Position numbers and translations under genes: made by a program. A DNA stretch of 7,844 nt from an uncultured Bacillota bacterium (GTDB lineage: Bacteria > Bacillota > Clostridia > UBA1381). Positions 1 to 6,310 of this stretch are shown in pieces (positions within the stretch are counted from its first letter, which is position 1; every line of letters begins with the position of its first letter). The notes under the pieces are model-generated. The model did no database searches. It was not told where the DNA came from and saw only the letters and a list, made by a program, of their open reading frames with translations. The stretch is from positions 1 through 7,844 of the forward strand of contig CASFSH010000183.1 in assembly GCA_949297205.1 (NCBI GenBank), read 5' to 3'.

Positions 1-94
1 AACCGTTTTGCCGCAGAAAAACTGAGACGTGACACGTCCTCTGCAGACATTTTATTTCTAAACTCTTTAAAGCTTTTTCTTATATCTGATTTTA
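1..94. other. Left-edge sequence, no gene assigned
   Basis: This stretch lies downstream of the DJ-1-family gene. Two short open frames cross it. On the minus strand an ATG at 50-48 opens a frame running off the left edge (begins MSAEDVSRLS), with only a weak, distant purine run as ribosome site. On the plus strand a frame is open from base 1 to a TAA at 115-117 and would overlap the DJ-1 gene end by about 23 bases. Neither is recognisable. A 13-base palindrome, GACGTG-A-CACGTC, sits at 26-38 but has no T-tract, so it is not called a terminator. More flanking sequence would decide between the frames. Confidence 0.3.
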
Positions 95-628
95 TCAATA
101 TTGCATATTCTCCTTAAGCTCTTTTGCAACAGATTTTTTCCTCAGGGTTTCTACAATTAAAAATCCGAAATCTGCGGCGGCTCCGGCACCTTTTCCGGTA
201 ATTATTTTCCCGTCGATAACTGCTTTATCCGAAACAACATCGGCACCTGTGAGGTATTGTTCATATCCCGGAAAACAGGTTGCTTTTTTGCCTGCAAGCA
301 AGCCCTTCCTTCCGAGAATTGAAGGCGAAGCGCAAATGGCCGCAATATACAGACCGTTTTCCTGTGCATAGTCTATCAATTCCTGAACTTGGGGATTTTC
401 GTTCAGAGATGTATGGCCCGGACCGCCGGGGAGCATAAGAAGTTCCATATCTGCTTTGATAACATCTTCAAGCAGAATATCGGCTTTTACCGTAATGCCG
501 TGGGCGCCTTTAACAAGCTGAGAGTTTACACCTACGGTAGTAACCATCAGTCCTGCACGTTTCATTATATCTATGGGTTCAATAGCTTCAATTTCTTCAA
601 ATCCATCTGTTAAAAGTACATAAATCAT
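95..628 (-). CDS. DJ-1/PfpI-family protein (possible glyoxalase III / deglycase-type)
   Basis: A 177-residue single-domain cytosolic protein of the DJ-1/PfpI superfamily. Visible signatures are the N-terminal strand and acidic loop MIYVLLTDGFEEIEA, with Glu14 matching the family Glu that contacts the reactive cysteine; the nucleophile elbow AAICASP with Cys99; TCFPGYE around residue 118; and a C-terminal GAGAAADFGF helix start. Length fits the family (about 180-190). Members have been linked to methylglyoxal detoxification, protein repair or redox sensing; the exact activity cannot be read from sequence. The start at 628 is preferred over the in-frame ATG at 643: GGAG (641-638) lies 9 bases before ATG 628, whereas nothing resembling a ribosome site precedes 643, and family members usually begin MIYVLL-like. 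It is probably cotranscribed with the acetyltransferase gene, 78 bases upstream on the same strand. Confidence 0.88.
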   Translation of the reverse strand: MIYVLLTDGFEEIEAIEPIDIMKRAGLMVTTVGVNSQLVKGAHGITVKADILLEDVIKADMELLMLPGGPGHTSLNENPQVQELIDYAQENGLYIAAICASPSILGRKGLLAGKKATCFPGYEQYLTGADVVSDKAVIDGKIITGKGAGAAADFGFLIVETLRKKSVAKELKENMQY

Positions 629-637
629 AATATCATT

Positions 638-641
638 CTCC
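638..641 (-). promoter_or_regulatory. Ribosome binding site deciding the DJ-1-family start
   Basis: On the minus strand GGAG is followed by 9 bases and then ATG at 628-626. The upstream in-frame ATG (643-641) overlaps this motif and is therefore likely part of the ribosome site rather than the start codon. Confidence 0.6.
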
Positions 642-706
642 ATTCTGTCTGTAATATTTGTTTGGTATCAATCTTTGCGGTTTTAAAGGAAAGATAATTC
701 GCTTAA

Positions 707-1855
707 TCAGAAGCACAGCATATTAATATAATTATCTCTCTTTGCAAAAAGTTCGTTGAGTATTTCGGCATTTTTTCCGATTAATCCCAGTTTATATGCT
801 TCTTTTGTACCGATAAATCCCATAACAAGCATTGCAAGAGTTCCTATATCGGTTGTAACGTCGGGTTCTTCTTCGGTAATTTCCACACCGTTTTCATCAA
901 TAAGAAAGGTGCGGTTGTTATCTTCAATCAGTCTGTCAATAATTTGAAGTTTCACCGGTGAAGATATGCCGGAGACCGTTTGTTCAAGAATCATCTGTAC
1001 ATTATTGATTCTTGCCATAACAAAAGGATATATACCTGCAGAAGTTCTGTTGTCACAAAAATCAAGATATGATAAATCATTGCTGCTTGCTTTTATTGTT
1101 ATTTTTCCTACCTGTGTATCATGGGCTTTTATATATCCCATAAGGCTTTCGTATGAGGTTCTGTCTTTATATGCCATTTCATAAATCCCCATTTGCCCGT
1201 CTCTTATTACATATAATATATAGCCGTCGGCAATATTTTGTTCGTTGTAGCGGATAGCTATTTTTCCGCCGAAATTGCCTATAAGGTCTTCAAGTATCAG
1301 TTTCCAGTTTTCCTCGCTTCGGATAAGCCATGCATTTTTATCCGCCATAAATGACCGATATATATCATTAAGATCGGCAATTACTTTATCACTTATCTTG
1401 TGTCTTTCAATACGGCCTCTGATTTTGAAGTTGGGAATGTCATTCGGAGTAATATTGTATTGCTTAAAAGTGTAACAAGTACTGAATCCGTACTGTTCAT
1501 AGAGTCTGTAATTGTGAGGCATGATAAGGCTTATGGGTGTATCGGAGGCATTTATGGTAAGCAGTGTATCTGCAATCATTTGCTTTATATTGTTTTCATC
1601 TTTGTATTCCGGCATAATAACAAGCCCTGCAATATATGCACAATTGATTTCTTTGTCATTTAATTTGATTTTATACGGAATAAATCCGGAGCTTGCGGCT
1701 ATTTTTGCATCATCGGTACCCACAATGCTGTTTTGACTGTAAAAGGCTCTGTTAAAAAACCAATCGGTAAAATTTTCGGAATATCCGTAAAACTCATCCC
1801 ACAGCTCCCTTATGATTTTTATGTCCGCTTTGTTTGCAATTCTTGTATTCAACAT
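707..1855 (-). CDS. Eis-like GNAT-family N-acetyltransferase
   Basis: A protein of 382 residues, close to the roughly 400 of the Eis type: tandem GNAT folds plus a C-terminal sterol-carrier-like domain. The N-terminal GNAT domain spans about 1-130, with a beta4-like IAGLVIMPEY and then SLIMPHNYRLYEQYGF, the counterpart of the Eis segment carrying the catalytic Tyr; here Tyr119. The chain ends in Phe, as in Eis proteins where the terminal carboxylate acts as base. The acetyl-CoA loop after MPEY reads KDENNIKQ rather than the usual R-x-x-G-x-G/A, so cofactor binding may be weak or altered. Eis relatives acetylate amines such as aminoglycosides or protein lysines; the substrate here is unknown. 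Start chosen at 1855 because AAAGGGG (1871-1865) lies 9 bases upstream; an in-frame ATG at 1909 would add 18 residues but lies at the predicted transcript start. First gene of a likely two-gene unit with the DJ-1-family gene. Confidence 0.8.
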   Translation of the reverse strand: MLNTRIANKADIKIIRELWDEFYGYSENFTDWFFNRAFYSQNSIVGTDDAKIAASSGFIPYKIKLNDKEINCAYIAGLVIMPEYKDENNIKQMIADTLLTINASDTPISLIMPHNYRLYEQYGFSTCYTFKQYNITPNDIPNFKIRGRIERHKISDKVIADLNDIYRSFMADKNAWLIRSEENWKLILEDLIGNFGGKIAIRYNEQNIADGYILYVIRDGQMGIYEMAYKDRTSYESLMGYIKAHDTQVGKITIKASSNDLSYLDFCDNRTSAGIYPFVMARINNVQMILEQTVSGISSPVKLQIIDRLIEDNNRTFLIDENGVEITEEEPDVTTDIGTLAMLVMGFIGTKEAYKLGLIGKNAEILNELFAKRDNYINMLCF

Positions 1856-1916
1856 TGAGTTATACCCCTTTCGGATAATTTGTTGATAACAGATAAATAT
1901 CGGAATCAACGTAACT

Positions 1917-1945
1917 ATTATAACACGTTATAAAAAAAATTACAA
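1917..1945 (-). promoter_or_regulatory. Promoter of the acetyltransferase / DJ-1-family unit
   Basis: Minus strand: -35 TTGTAA (1945-1940), a 17-base spacer, and a perfect -10 TATAAT (1922-1917). The predicted transcript start is near 1910, giving a leader of about 55 bases to the chosen acetyltransferase ATG. The -35 matches consensus at 4 of 6 bases. Confidence 0.6.
1918..1933. promoter_or_regulatory. 16-bp palindrome, candidate operator
   Basis: TTATAAC-AC-GTTATAA is a perfect 7-2-7 inverted repeat covering most of the leftward -10 and part of the spacer. A dimeric repressor bound here would block the acetyltransferase promoter. The regulator is unknown and no obvious candidate gene lies beside it; AT-rich DNA makes chance palindromes fairly common. 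Confidence 0.4.
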
Positions 1946-2000
1946 GTAAAGATGATGTATAAATAAATATTATAAATAAAAATTAACATTTCTGAAACAT

Positions 2001-2021
2001 TTTGTCATATCATTTGACAAA
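2001..2021. repeat. Inverted repeat over the flippase -35
   Basis: TTTGTCA and TGACAAA are perfect complements separated by 7 bases. The right arm contains most of the TTGACA -35 of the flippase promoter, so protein binding here could affect transcription. Function is inferred from position only. Confidence 0.35.
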
Positions 2022-2042
2022 GCGTTATATATATGTTAAAAT
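2014..2042 (+). promoter_or_regulatory. Promoter of the MurJ-like gene
   Basis: Consensus -35 TTGACA (2014-2019), a 17-base spacer, and -10 TAAAAT (2037-2042) preceded by an extended TGT. Transcription would start near 2049, leaving a leader of about 120 bases. Confidence 0.65.
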
Positions 2043-2170
2043 TTATTTTAAATTATGAGTATTATAAGAAAGAATACGGATTATGATAAATAATTTTTAT
2101 TCAACCTATAGATAAAATGCTCCGTTAAAATTTATACGTGCTTTGTTGAAGGGAGTAAATATTTATAAAT

Positions 2171-3715
2171 ATGAAAAAAAATAAATCAATAATCGGCTCA
2201 TCTCTGATGGTTATAGCTGTTATGCTGGGTTCAAAATTTTTGGGCTTTATACGGCAGACGGTAATAGCCGCATTTTACGGTTCGGACATCAATACCGACA
2301 TATATTTTGTATCCAGTGATTTTATGATCGGATTGTCGGGTGCGCTTTTATCTTCGCTTACTACAGCGCTTATAACCATATATATAGATGTTGCGGTTAA
2401 AAAGGATAGGGAGCACGCAAATAAAATTGCGTCAAAAATGCTTACGCTGTTTCTTATGGCAAGCGGTGTTTTTATTCTTCTTATTAACTTATTTGCCCCC
2501 TTTGTTGCAAAATTCCTCGCACCGTCTTATACCGGTGAAACATTATCAAGACTTATACTCTACCTGAGAATTTTCTCCGTAACCTTTATTTTCACTGCAT
2601 TTCAGTCAATATATGCTGCGGTGCTGAATGCAAATAAATCTTTTGTACCGGGGAAATTGTACGGAATAGTTTATAACCCTATTGCTATTTTTATGGTTTT
2701 GCTGTTTTCTGTCCGGCTGGGAACAAAGGCACTGGTAATAGCATATTTTTTGGGGAATATTATACAGACGCTGCTTTTAAGATATCTTTGCAGCAGAACA
2801 TTTAATTTCAGACCGTCGGTTAATTTCGACGATGAGAATATAAAAAAATTGATATGGATGTCTTTGCCCCTGCTTGTGAGCAATATATTTATACAGCTTA
2901 ATTCGATTATTGATAAGGCTATATGTTCTCTTCTGGGAGAGGGTTATGCTTCCGATTACTTGTATGCATATACATTGGAGCAGTTTATAACTGCAACGAT
3001 TACGGCTACTCTGAGCCTTATTCTGTTATCTCAGTATGCAACCTATGTTTCGGAAAAAAATACTTCAATGGTAATAAAAACGTTTAAAGAGTCCCTCAGC
3101 GGTCTTTTGATAGTTTTGGCGCCTATAACTGCAGTGGTATGTTCCTTAGCTTATGATATTGTTTGTATAGTATATCTGAGAAATCAATTTACCGAAACAG
3201 ACGCTGCAAATACCGCATATGCCCTGATGGGATTCGGAATAGGATTTGCATTGATTGCTTTTCGTGAAATGTATATGCGTTTGCATTTTTCCTATCAGGA
3301 TACAAAATTCCCAATGATTGCGAATATAGTTTCGGTTGCGGTTAATGCGGTTTTAAGCCTTATTCTTGCAAAATATATAGGAATTTTCGGAATATCTGCA
3401 GCAACAAGTATTTCGGCTGTTGTTACAATAATAATGCTGAATAAATCCGTAAAAAAATATATTCCCGATTTCAGATTGTCTGCTATGAGTCCGTTAATTA
3501 TAAAGGTTGTTGTGGCGTCGGCTGCGGCATTTGCAGTATCTCTGGGTGTGAAAAATATTGCGCCTGACAGTTATCTGGTCAGATTCGTTTTATCTGCGGC
3601 AGCTGCAGGGATTGCATACCTGATTTTACTGTATGTATTAAGGTGCAGGGAATTATATGACTTAATATACAATGCAAGAACAAAAATCATATACAAAATA
3701 AAGAAAAAACATTAA
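2171..3715 (+). CDS. murJ: MurJ/MviN-family lipid-linked oligosaccharide flippase
   Basis: A 514-residue, strongly hydrophobic protein of the MVF (MurJ/MviN) branch of the MOP exporter superfamily, matching the usual 500-520 residues and about 14 membrane segments. Family signatures are SKFLGFIRQTVIAAFYG (20-38), NTDIYFV (41-47) and the central PLLVSNIFIQLNSIIDK with a following YLYAYTLEQF segment. MurJ proteins flip lipid II across the inner membrane for peptidoglycan synthesis; paralogues move other undecaprenyl-linked polymers. By remembered alignment to E. coli MurJ, Arg18 becomes Lys22, Arg24 is kept as Arg28, but Arg52/Arg53 become Ser56/Gly57, so a non-lipid-II cargo is possible. The start is the first in-frame ATG after a stop; the ribosome site GGGAG is 15 bases away. 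It has its own promoter, and no other cell-wall genes adjoin it. Confidence 0.78.
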   Translation: MKKNKSIIGSSLMVIAVMLGSKFLGFIRQTVIAAFYGSDINTDIYFVSSDFMIGLSGALLSSLTTALITIYIDVAVKKDREHANKIASKMLTLFLMASGVFILLINLFAPFVAKFLAPSYTGETLSRLILYLRIFSVTFIFTAFQSIYAAVLNANKSFVPGKLYGIVYNPIAIFMVLLFSVRLGTKALVIAYFLGNIIQTLLLRYLCSRTFNFRPSVNFDDENIKKLIWMSLPLLVSNIFIQLNSIIDKAICSLLGEGYASDYLYAYTLEQFITATITATLSLILLSQYATYVSEKNTSMVIKTFKESLSGLLIVLAPITAVVCSLAYDIVCIVYLRNQFTETDAANTAYALMGFGIGFALIAFREMYMRLHFSYQDTKFPMIANIVSVAVNAVLSLILAKYIGIFGISAATSISAVVTIIMLNKSVKKYIPDFRLSAMSPLIIKVVVASAAAFAVSLGVKNIAPDSYLVRFVLSAAAAGIAYLILLYVLRCRELYDLIYNARTKIIYKIKKKH

Positions 3716-3721
3716 ATGTTT
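3707..3721. repeat. 15-bp palindrome at the flippase stop codon
   Basis: AAACATT-A-AATGTTT is a 7-1-7 palindrome spanning the TAA stop of the flippase gene. It has too small a loop and no T-tract, so it is not a standard terminator. TAAATGT here also pairs with ACATTTA at 3735-3741, inside the next promoter. No terminator was recognised between the two genes, so some read-through is likely. Confidence 0.3.
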
Positions 3722-3731
3722 ATTACATTGT

Positions 3732-3760
3732 TTGACATTTATATAAATATCTGATACAAT
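3732..3760 (+). promoter_or_regulatory. Promoter of the CNNM/CorC-like gene
   Basis: TTGACA (3732-3737), a 17-base spacer, and TACAAT (3755-3760) with an extended TGA just before it. The predicted start near 3767 gives a leader of about 48 bases to the GTG start. Confidence 0.65.
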
Positions 3761-3799
3761 ATTCCAAAATTAATATAAAATTTATTTTATAGGTACATG

Positions 3800-3805
3800 A
3801 AAGGA
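3800..3805 (+). promoter_or_regulatory. Ribosome binding site fixing a GTG start
   Basis: AAAGGA lies 9 bases before GTG at 3815. An in-frame TGA at 3806-3808 excludes any earlier start in this frame, and no in-frame ATG is nearby, so GTG is the best start. Confidence 0.65.
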
Positions 3806-3814
3806 TGATGGTTT

Positions 3815-5134
3815 GTGGACTCGCTCCCTTCCCGATTATTTATCACAATTGTTTTTTTAGTTATCACAATGCTTATACGTTTCGCCCAGGCTGCCGTGAA
3901 CAATGCAAGCGAGGCAAAATTAACACGCTTGGCAGATGAAGGAAACAAAAAAGCAAAGGCTGCTTTAAAGCTTCTTGAAAAAGATGTAAGAGTATACAAC
4001 TGCCTTAAAATTATAAGCGTATTTACGGAGTTGTGTGCTGCGTGCATAGTAGCTGTTATGCTTCTGATTATTATTGAAATCAAGCAGCTTTCTTCTTACT
4101 ATATACTTATTCTTATATTGGGTATGTTGGTTCTTTCCTTGATAATGCAGATATTCTGCGTGTATATGCCAAGAAAAGTCACTTCAAAGCAGGCGGAAAA
4201 AGTTTTATTTTCCATGATGTGGATTATTAAAGCGGTTTGTTTTGTGTTCATGCCTCTTGAAAATGTACTGTACGGAATAACAACATTGCTTTTAAAGCCT
4301 TTTGGCGTCGAATCTGACGGAAAGGAAGAAGATGAAGTAACGGAAGAGGAAATAAGGTTTATGGTTGATGTGGGAAGTGAATCGGGTGCAATTGATCCTG
4401 ATGAAAAAGAAATGATTCACAACATATTTGAACTTGACGATACGCCTGTAAGAGACGTTATGACTCACAGGACAGATGTGGAATTTTTATGGAAAGAAGA
4501 CAGTATTGCCGATATGGAAAACACAATATCAACCACAAATCATTCAATATTCCCTTTATGCGGTGAATCGGTTGATGATGTGATTGGTATTATAAAGGCA
4601 ACGGATTTTTATAAATTGCTCAGAAATTCCGCAAATGACGAAAATATTGATATCAGTTCAATTATAAGAAGCCCGTACCTTGTGCCGGAAACCATAAAAG
4701 CTGATGATTTATTCAGACAAATGCAAAAATCAAAAAATCATTTTGCTATTGTCCTTGACGAATACGGCGGTCTTGCCGGAATTATAACAATGTCCGATCT
4801 TCTTGAAGAAATAGTAGGAGACTTGGATAATGACGCTGAATCTGTAGAAGAAGAGGAAATAGTACGTATTGATAACAATACATGGAAAATTTTGGGTTCC
4901 ACAGATATAGAAAACGTTTCAAAAGAATTAAATATAGATCTGCCTATTGAGGAATACAATACATTTGCAGGTATGATTTTGGGAAATCTCGGAGCAATCC
5001 CCGATGACGGAGCAACTGCCGAAGTGGAAGCATACGGATTGCAGATAAAAGTAACAAAAATAATTGATCACAGGATTGATGAAGCTCTTGTATGCAAAAT
5101 TGAGCAGGATAAACCCGAAGAAGAAGATACATAA
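3815..5134 (+). CDS. CNNM/CorC-family (hemolysin-like) membrane protein with CBS pair
   Basis: A 439-residue protein in the order DUF21/CNNM membrane domain (about 1-160; hydrophobic segments near 6-27, 62-88, 92-118 and 130-160), acidic linker, two CBS domains (about 207-330, including PVRDVMTHRTDVEF and HFAIVLDEYGGLAGIIT), and a CorC_HlyC domain (about 345-430, NTFAGMILGNLGAIP). Length and order fit the family, linked to Mg2+ or Co2+ transport or resistance; CBS pairs bind adenine nucleotides. By remembered alignment to E. coli YfjD, the usual S-x-S-E-T of the first helix reads RFAQA (22-26), and the second-helix GNN and third-helix GE-x-x-PK motifs are also changed (PRK kept at 119-121), so the metal path may not work in the usual way. 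The start is GTG at 3815. It is transcribed from its own promoter and ends at a terminator before the regulator gene. Confidence 0.88.
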   Translation: MDSLPSRLFITIVFLVITMLIRFAQAAVNNASEAKLTRLADEGNKKAKAALKLLEKDVRVYNCLKIISVFTELCAACIVAVMLLIIIEIKQLSSYYILILILGMLVLSLIMQIFCVYMPRKVTSKQAEKVLFSMMWIIKAVCFVFMPLENVLYGITTLLLKPFGVESDGKEEDEVTEEEIRFMVDVGSESGAIDPDEKEMIHNIFELDDTPVRDVMTHRTDVEFLWKEDSIADMENTISTTNHSIFPLCGESVDDVIGIIKATDFYKLLRNSANDENIDISSIIRSPYLVPETIKADDLFRQMQKSKNHFAIVLDEYGGLAGIITMSDLLEEIVGDLDNDAESVEEEEIVRIDNNTWKILGSTDIENVSKELNIDLPIEEYNTFAGMILGNLGAIPDDGATAEVEAYGLQIKVTKIIDHRIDEALVCKIEQDKPEEEDT

Positions 5135-5172
5135 AGCTTGCGTAAAAATAAAAAATGCAAATAATTGATTTT

Positions 5173-5211
5173 AATGTGAAATAGACTGAAAAGTTTATTT
5201 CACATTTTTTT
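5173..5211 (+). terminator. Rho-independent terminator after the CNNM/CorC-like gene
   Basis: An 11-bp perfect stem (AATGTGAAATA with TATTTCACATT), extended inward by GACT/AGTT with one G-U pair, closes on a GAAA tetraloop and is followed by seven Ts. It lies 38 bases after the stop codon and insulates the next operon. Confidence 0.8.
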
Positions 5212-5231
5212 GAAAAAAATTTAAAAAAATG

Positions 5232-5260
5232 TTGACAAATAAGTTTTTCGATGATATAAT
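5232..5260 (+). promoter_or_regulatory. Consensus promoter of the perR-rubrerythrin operon
   Basis: TTGACA (5232-5237) and TATAAT (5255-5260) are both perfect and spaced by 17 bases. Transcription would start about 5267, inside the adjacent operator. A promoter this strong fits a tightly repressed stress operon. Confidence 0.85.
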
Positions 5261-5291
5261 AACAATAATGATAATGATTATCATCATTGTT
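5261..5291. promoter_or_regulatory. Fur/PerR-family operator, 31-nt palindrome
   Basis: The centre is base 5276; every pair over 15 positions each side matches except one (5267/5285). The core, 5269-5283, reads TGATAAT-G-ATTATCA, an exact 7-1-7 box of the Fur type as known from Bacillus. It begins directly after the -10 and covers the expected transcript start, so bound regulator would block initiation. The gene just downstream encodes a Fur-family regulator, implying self-repression. Confidence 0.85.
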
Positions 5292-5303
5292 AAGGAGGAC
5301 GAT

Positions 5304-5687
5304 ATGGAAATGAACCTTAAACACTCAAAACAAAGAGATGCATTGTTTGAACTTTTACAGAGTGTTAATAATCATCCCACCGCCGAATGGCTGTACCAGG
5401 AATTAAAGAAAGATTATTCCAATATCAGCCTTGCAACAGTATACAGAAATCTTGCTGTATTATGTCAGTGCGGTGAAATTATAAAAATTGAAGTGGGTGA
5501 CGGTACAGTTCATTATGACGCCGTAAATGCACCGCATTGTCATTTTATATGCGGAAAATGCAAAAGTGTAACAGATATTGATGTCCCCTCGGCTGTTAAT
5601 CTTAATGATGAAGTAAACAGCTTGAATGATGTTATTGTTACAGACAGCAGTCTTGTTTTCAGAGGACTGTGTTCAAAATGTAAATAA
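5304..5687 (+). CDS. perR: PerR-type Fur-family peroxide-responsive repressor
   Basis: A 127-residue metal-dependent DNA-binding dimer. The N-terminal winged helix includes HPTAEWLYQELKK and the recognition segment ISLATVYRNLAVL (41-53). All five regulatory-metal ligands of Bacillus PerR (His37, Asp85, His91, His93, Asp104) have counterparts: His24, Asp72, His78, His80 and Asp91. Asp rather than Glu at the last position is typical of peroxide-sensing PerR. The structural zinc site is Cys83/Cys86 and Cys123/Cys126. In PerR, Fe-catalysed oxidation of a ligand His releases DNA. The start is ATG 5304 with AAGGAGG (5292-5298) 5 bases before; ATG 5310 is possible. A farther in-frame ATG at 5229 is rejected because it would place the promoter and operator inside the gene. 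It likely represses itself and the rubrerythrin gene 43 bases downstream. Fur or Zur identity is less likely. Confidence 0.85.
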   Translation: MEMNLKHSKQRDALFELLQSVNNHPTAEWLYQELKKDYSNISLATVYRNLAVLCQCGEIIKIEVGDGTVHYDAVNAPHCHFICGKCKSVTDIDVPSAVNLNDEVNSLNDVIVTDSSLVFRGLCSKCK

Positions 5688-5699
5688 GACTTTGTCTTA
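5685..5699 (+). other. Small hairpin between perR and rubrerythrin
   Basis: TAAGAC-TTT-GTCTTA forms a 6-bp stem with a 3-base loop at the perR stop. With no T-tract, it is unlikely to stop transcription, but it could mark mRNA processing that favours the downstream gene. Purely positional inference. Confidence 0.25.
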
Positions 5700-5730
5700 A
5701 TATAAATATTTAATTTTTGGAGGTAATATT

Positions 5731-6282
5731 ATGAAAAAATTTGTTTGTCCTGTTTGCGGTTATGTTCATGAAGGAGATACTCCACCGGAAAAATGCCCTC
5801 AGTGTGGTGTTCCCGGCTCAAAATTTACTGTTATGGAATCAGATAACCTGAACTTTGTTTGTGAACATGTTATCGGTGTTGGCGCAAAAGATCAAATTGA
5901 GGCTGATGTATACGAAGGATTGAAAGCTAACTTTGAGGGTGAATGTACGGAAGTAGGAATGTATATTGCTATGTCAAGACAAGCTATAAGAGAAGGCTAT
6001 CCGGAAATAGGTGAGTTTTATATGAGAGCCGCTTTGGAAGAGGCTGAACACGCTGCTAAGTTTGCTGAATTGCTTGGTGAAGTTGTTACTACTTCAACAA
6101 AGAAAAATCTTCAGATGCGCGCAGAAGCTGAAGCAGGTGCTACTGCAGGTAAATTTGAAATTGCTAAAAGAGCTAAAGAACTCGGATACGACGCAATTCA
6201 TGATACCGTTCATGAAATGGCTAAAGATGAGGCAAGACACGGAAAAGGCTTTGAGGGACTTTTGAAGAGATATTTTGGTTAA
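5731..6282 (+). CDS. rbr: Reverse rubrerythrin (rubredoxin-first, peroxide-reducing)
   Basis: A 183-residue cytosolic protein with an N-terminal rubredoxin domain (Cys6-x-x-Cys9, then Cys22-x-x-Cys25, one Fe) followed by a ferritin-like diiron domain (about 55-183). The diiron site is shown by Glu71/Glu74 in the first helix and two E-x-x-H motifs, Glu104/His107 and Glu167/His170. Domain order is opposite to classical rubrerythrin, matching the clostridial reverse rubrerythrins, which reduce H2O2 to water with electrons from NADH through partner reductases and can also help remove O2. GGAGG (5719-5723) lies 7 bases before ATG. Codons strongly favour GCT, GTT and GGT, suggesting high expression. 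It follows perR with no terminator between, so the PerR operator probably controls it. No reductase partner gene is seen here. Confidence 0.92.
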   Translation: MKKFVCPVCGYVHEGDTPPEKCPQCGVPGSKFTVMESDNLNFVCEHVIGVGAKDQIEADVYEGLKANFEGECTEVGMYIAMSRQAIREGYPEIGEFYMRAALEEAEHAAKFAELLGEVVTTSTKKNLQMRAEAEAGATAGKFEIAKRAKELGYDAIHDTVHEMAKDEARHGKGFEGLLKRYFG

Positions 6283-6310
6283 TCGTAGATACAAATAAAT
6301 ACGATTAGAT

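Larger units (their letters stand above)
1856..2170. other. Divergent intergenic region (315 bases)
   Basis: Very AT-rich DNA between the leftward acetyltransferase gene and the rightward flippase gene. It contains one sigma-A-type promoter in each direction, a 16-bp palindrome on the leftward promoter and a 7-7-7 inverted repeat on the rightward -35. The predicted leader of the flippase mRNA is about 120 bases; I found no riboswitch, strong hairpin or credible small ORF in it. The AGGGAG-like ribosome site at 2150-2155 is 15 bases from the flippase ATG, which is long. Confidence 0.6.

Noticed and set aside
2049..2170. Possible riboswitch in the flippase leader
   Set aside because: No paired stems or conserved motif of a known class seen in this AT-rich leader.
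3787..4083. Minus-strand 98-codon open frame
   Set aside because: Antisense to the first part of the CNNM-like gene; low-complexity translation without a recognisable family.
5229..5303. N-terminal extension of the PerR-like protein from ATG 5229
   Set aside because: It would put the -35, -10 and 31-nt operator inside the gene and gives a run of Ile/Met encoded by the palindrome; AAGGAGG directly supports ATG 5304.
4944..5324. Minus-strand 126-codon open frame
   Set aside because: It crosses the end of the CNNM-like gene, the terminator, promoter and operator; the translation is rich in Phe/Tyr/Ile with no recognisable domain.
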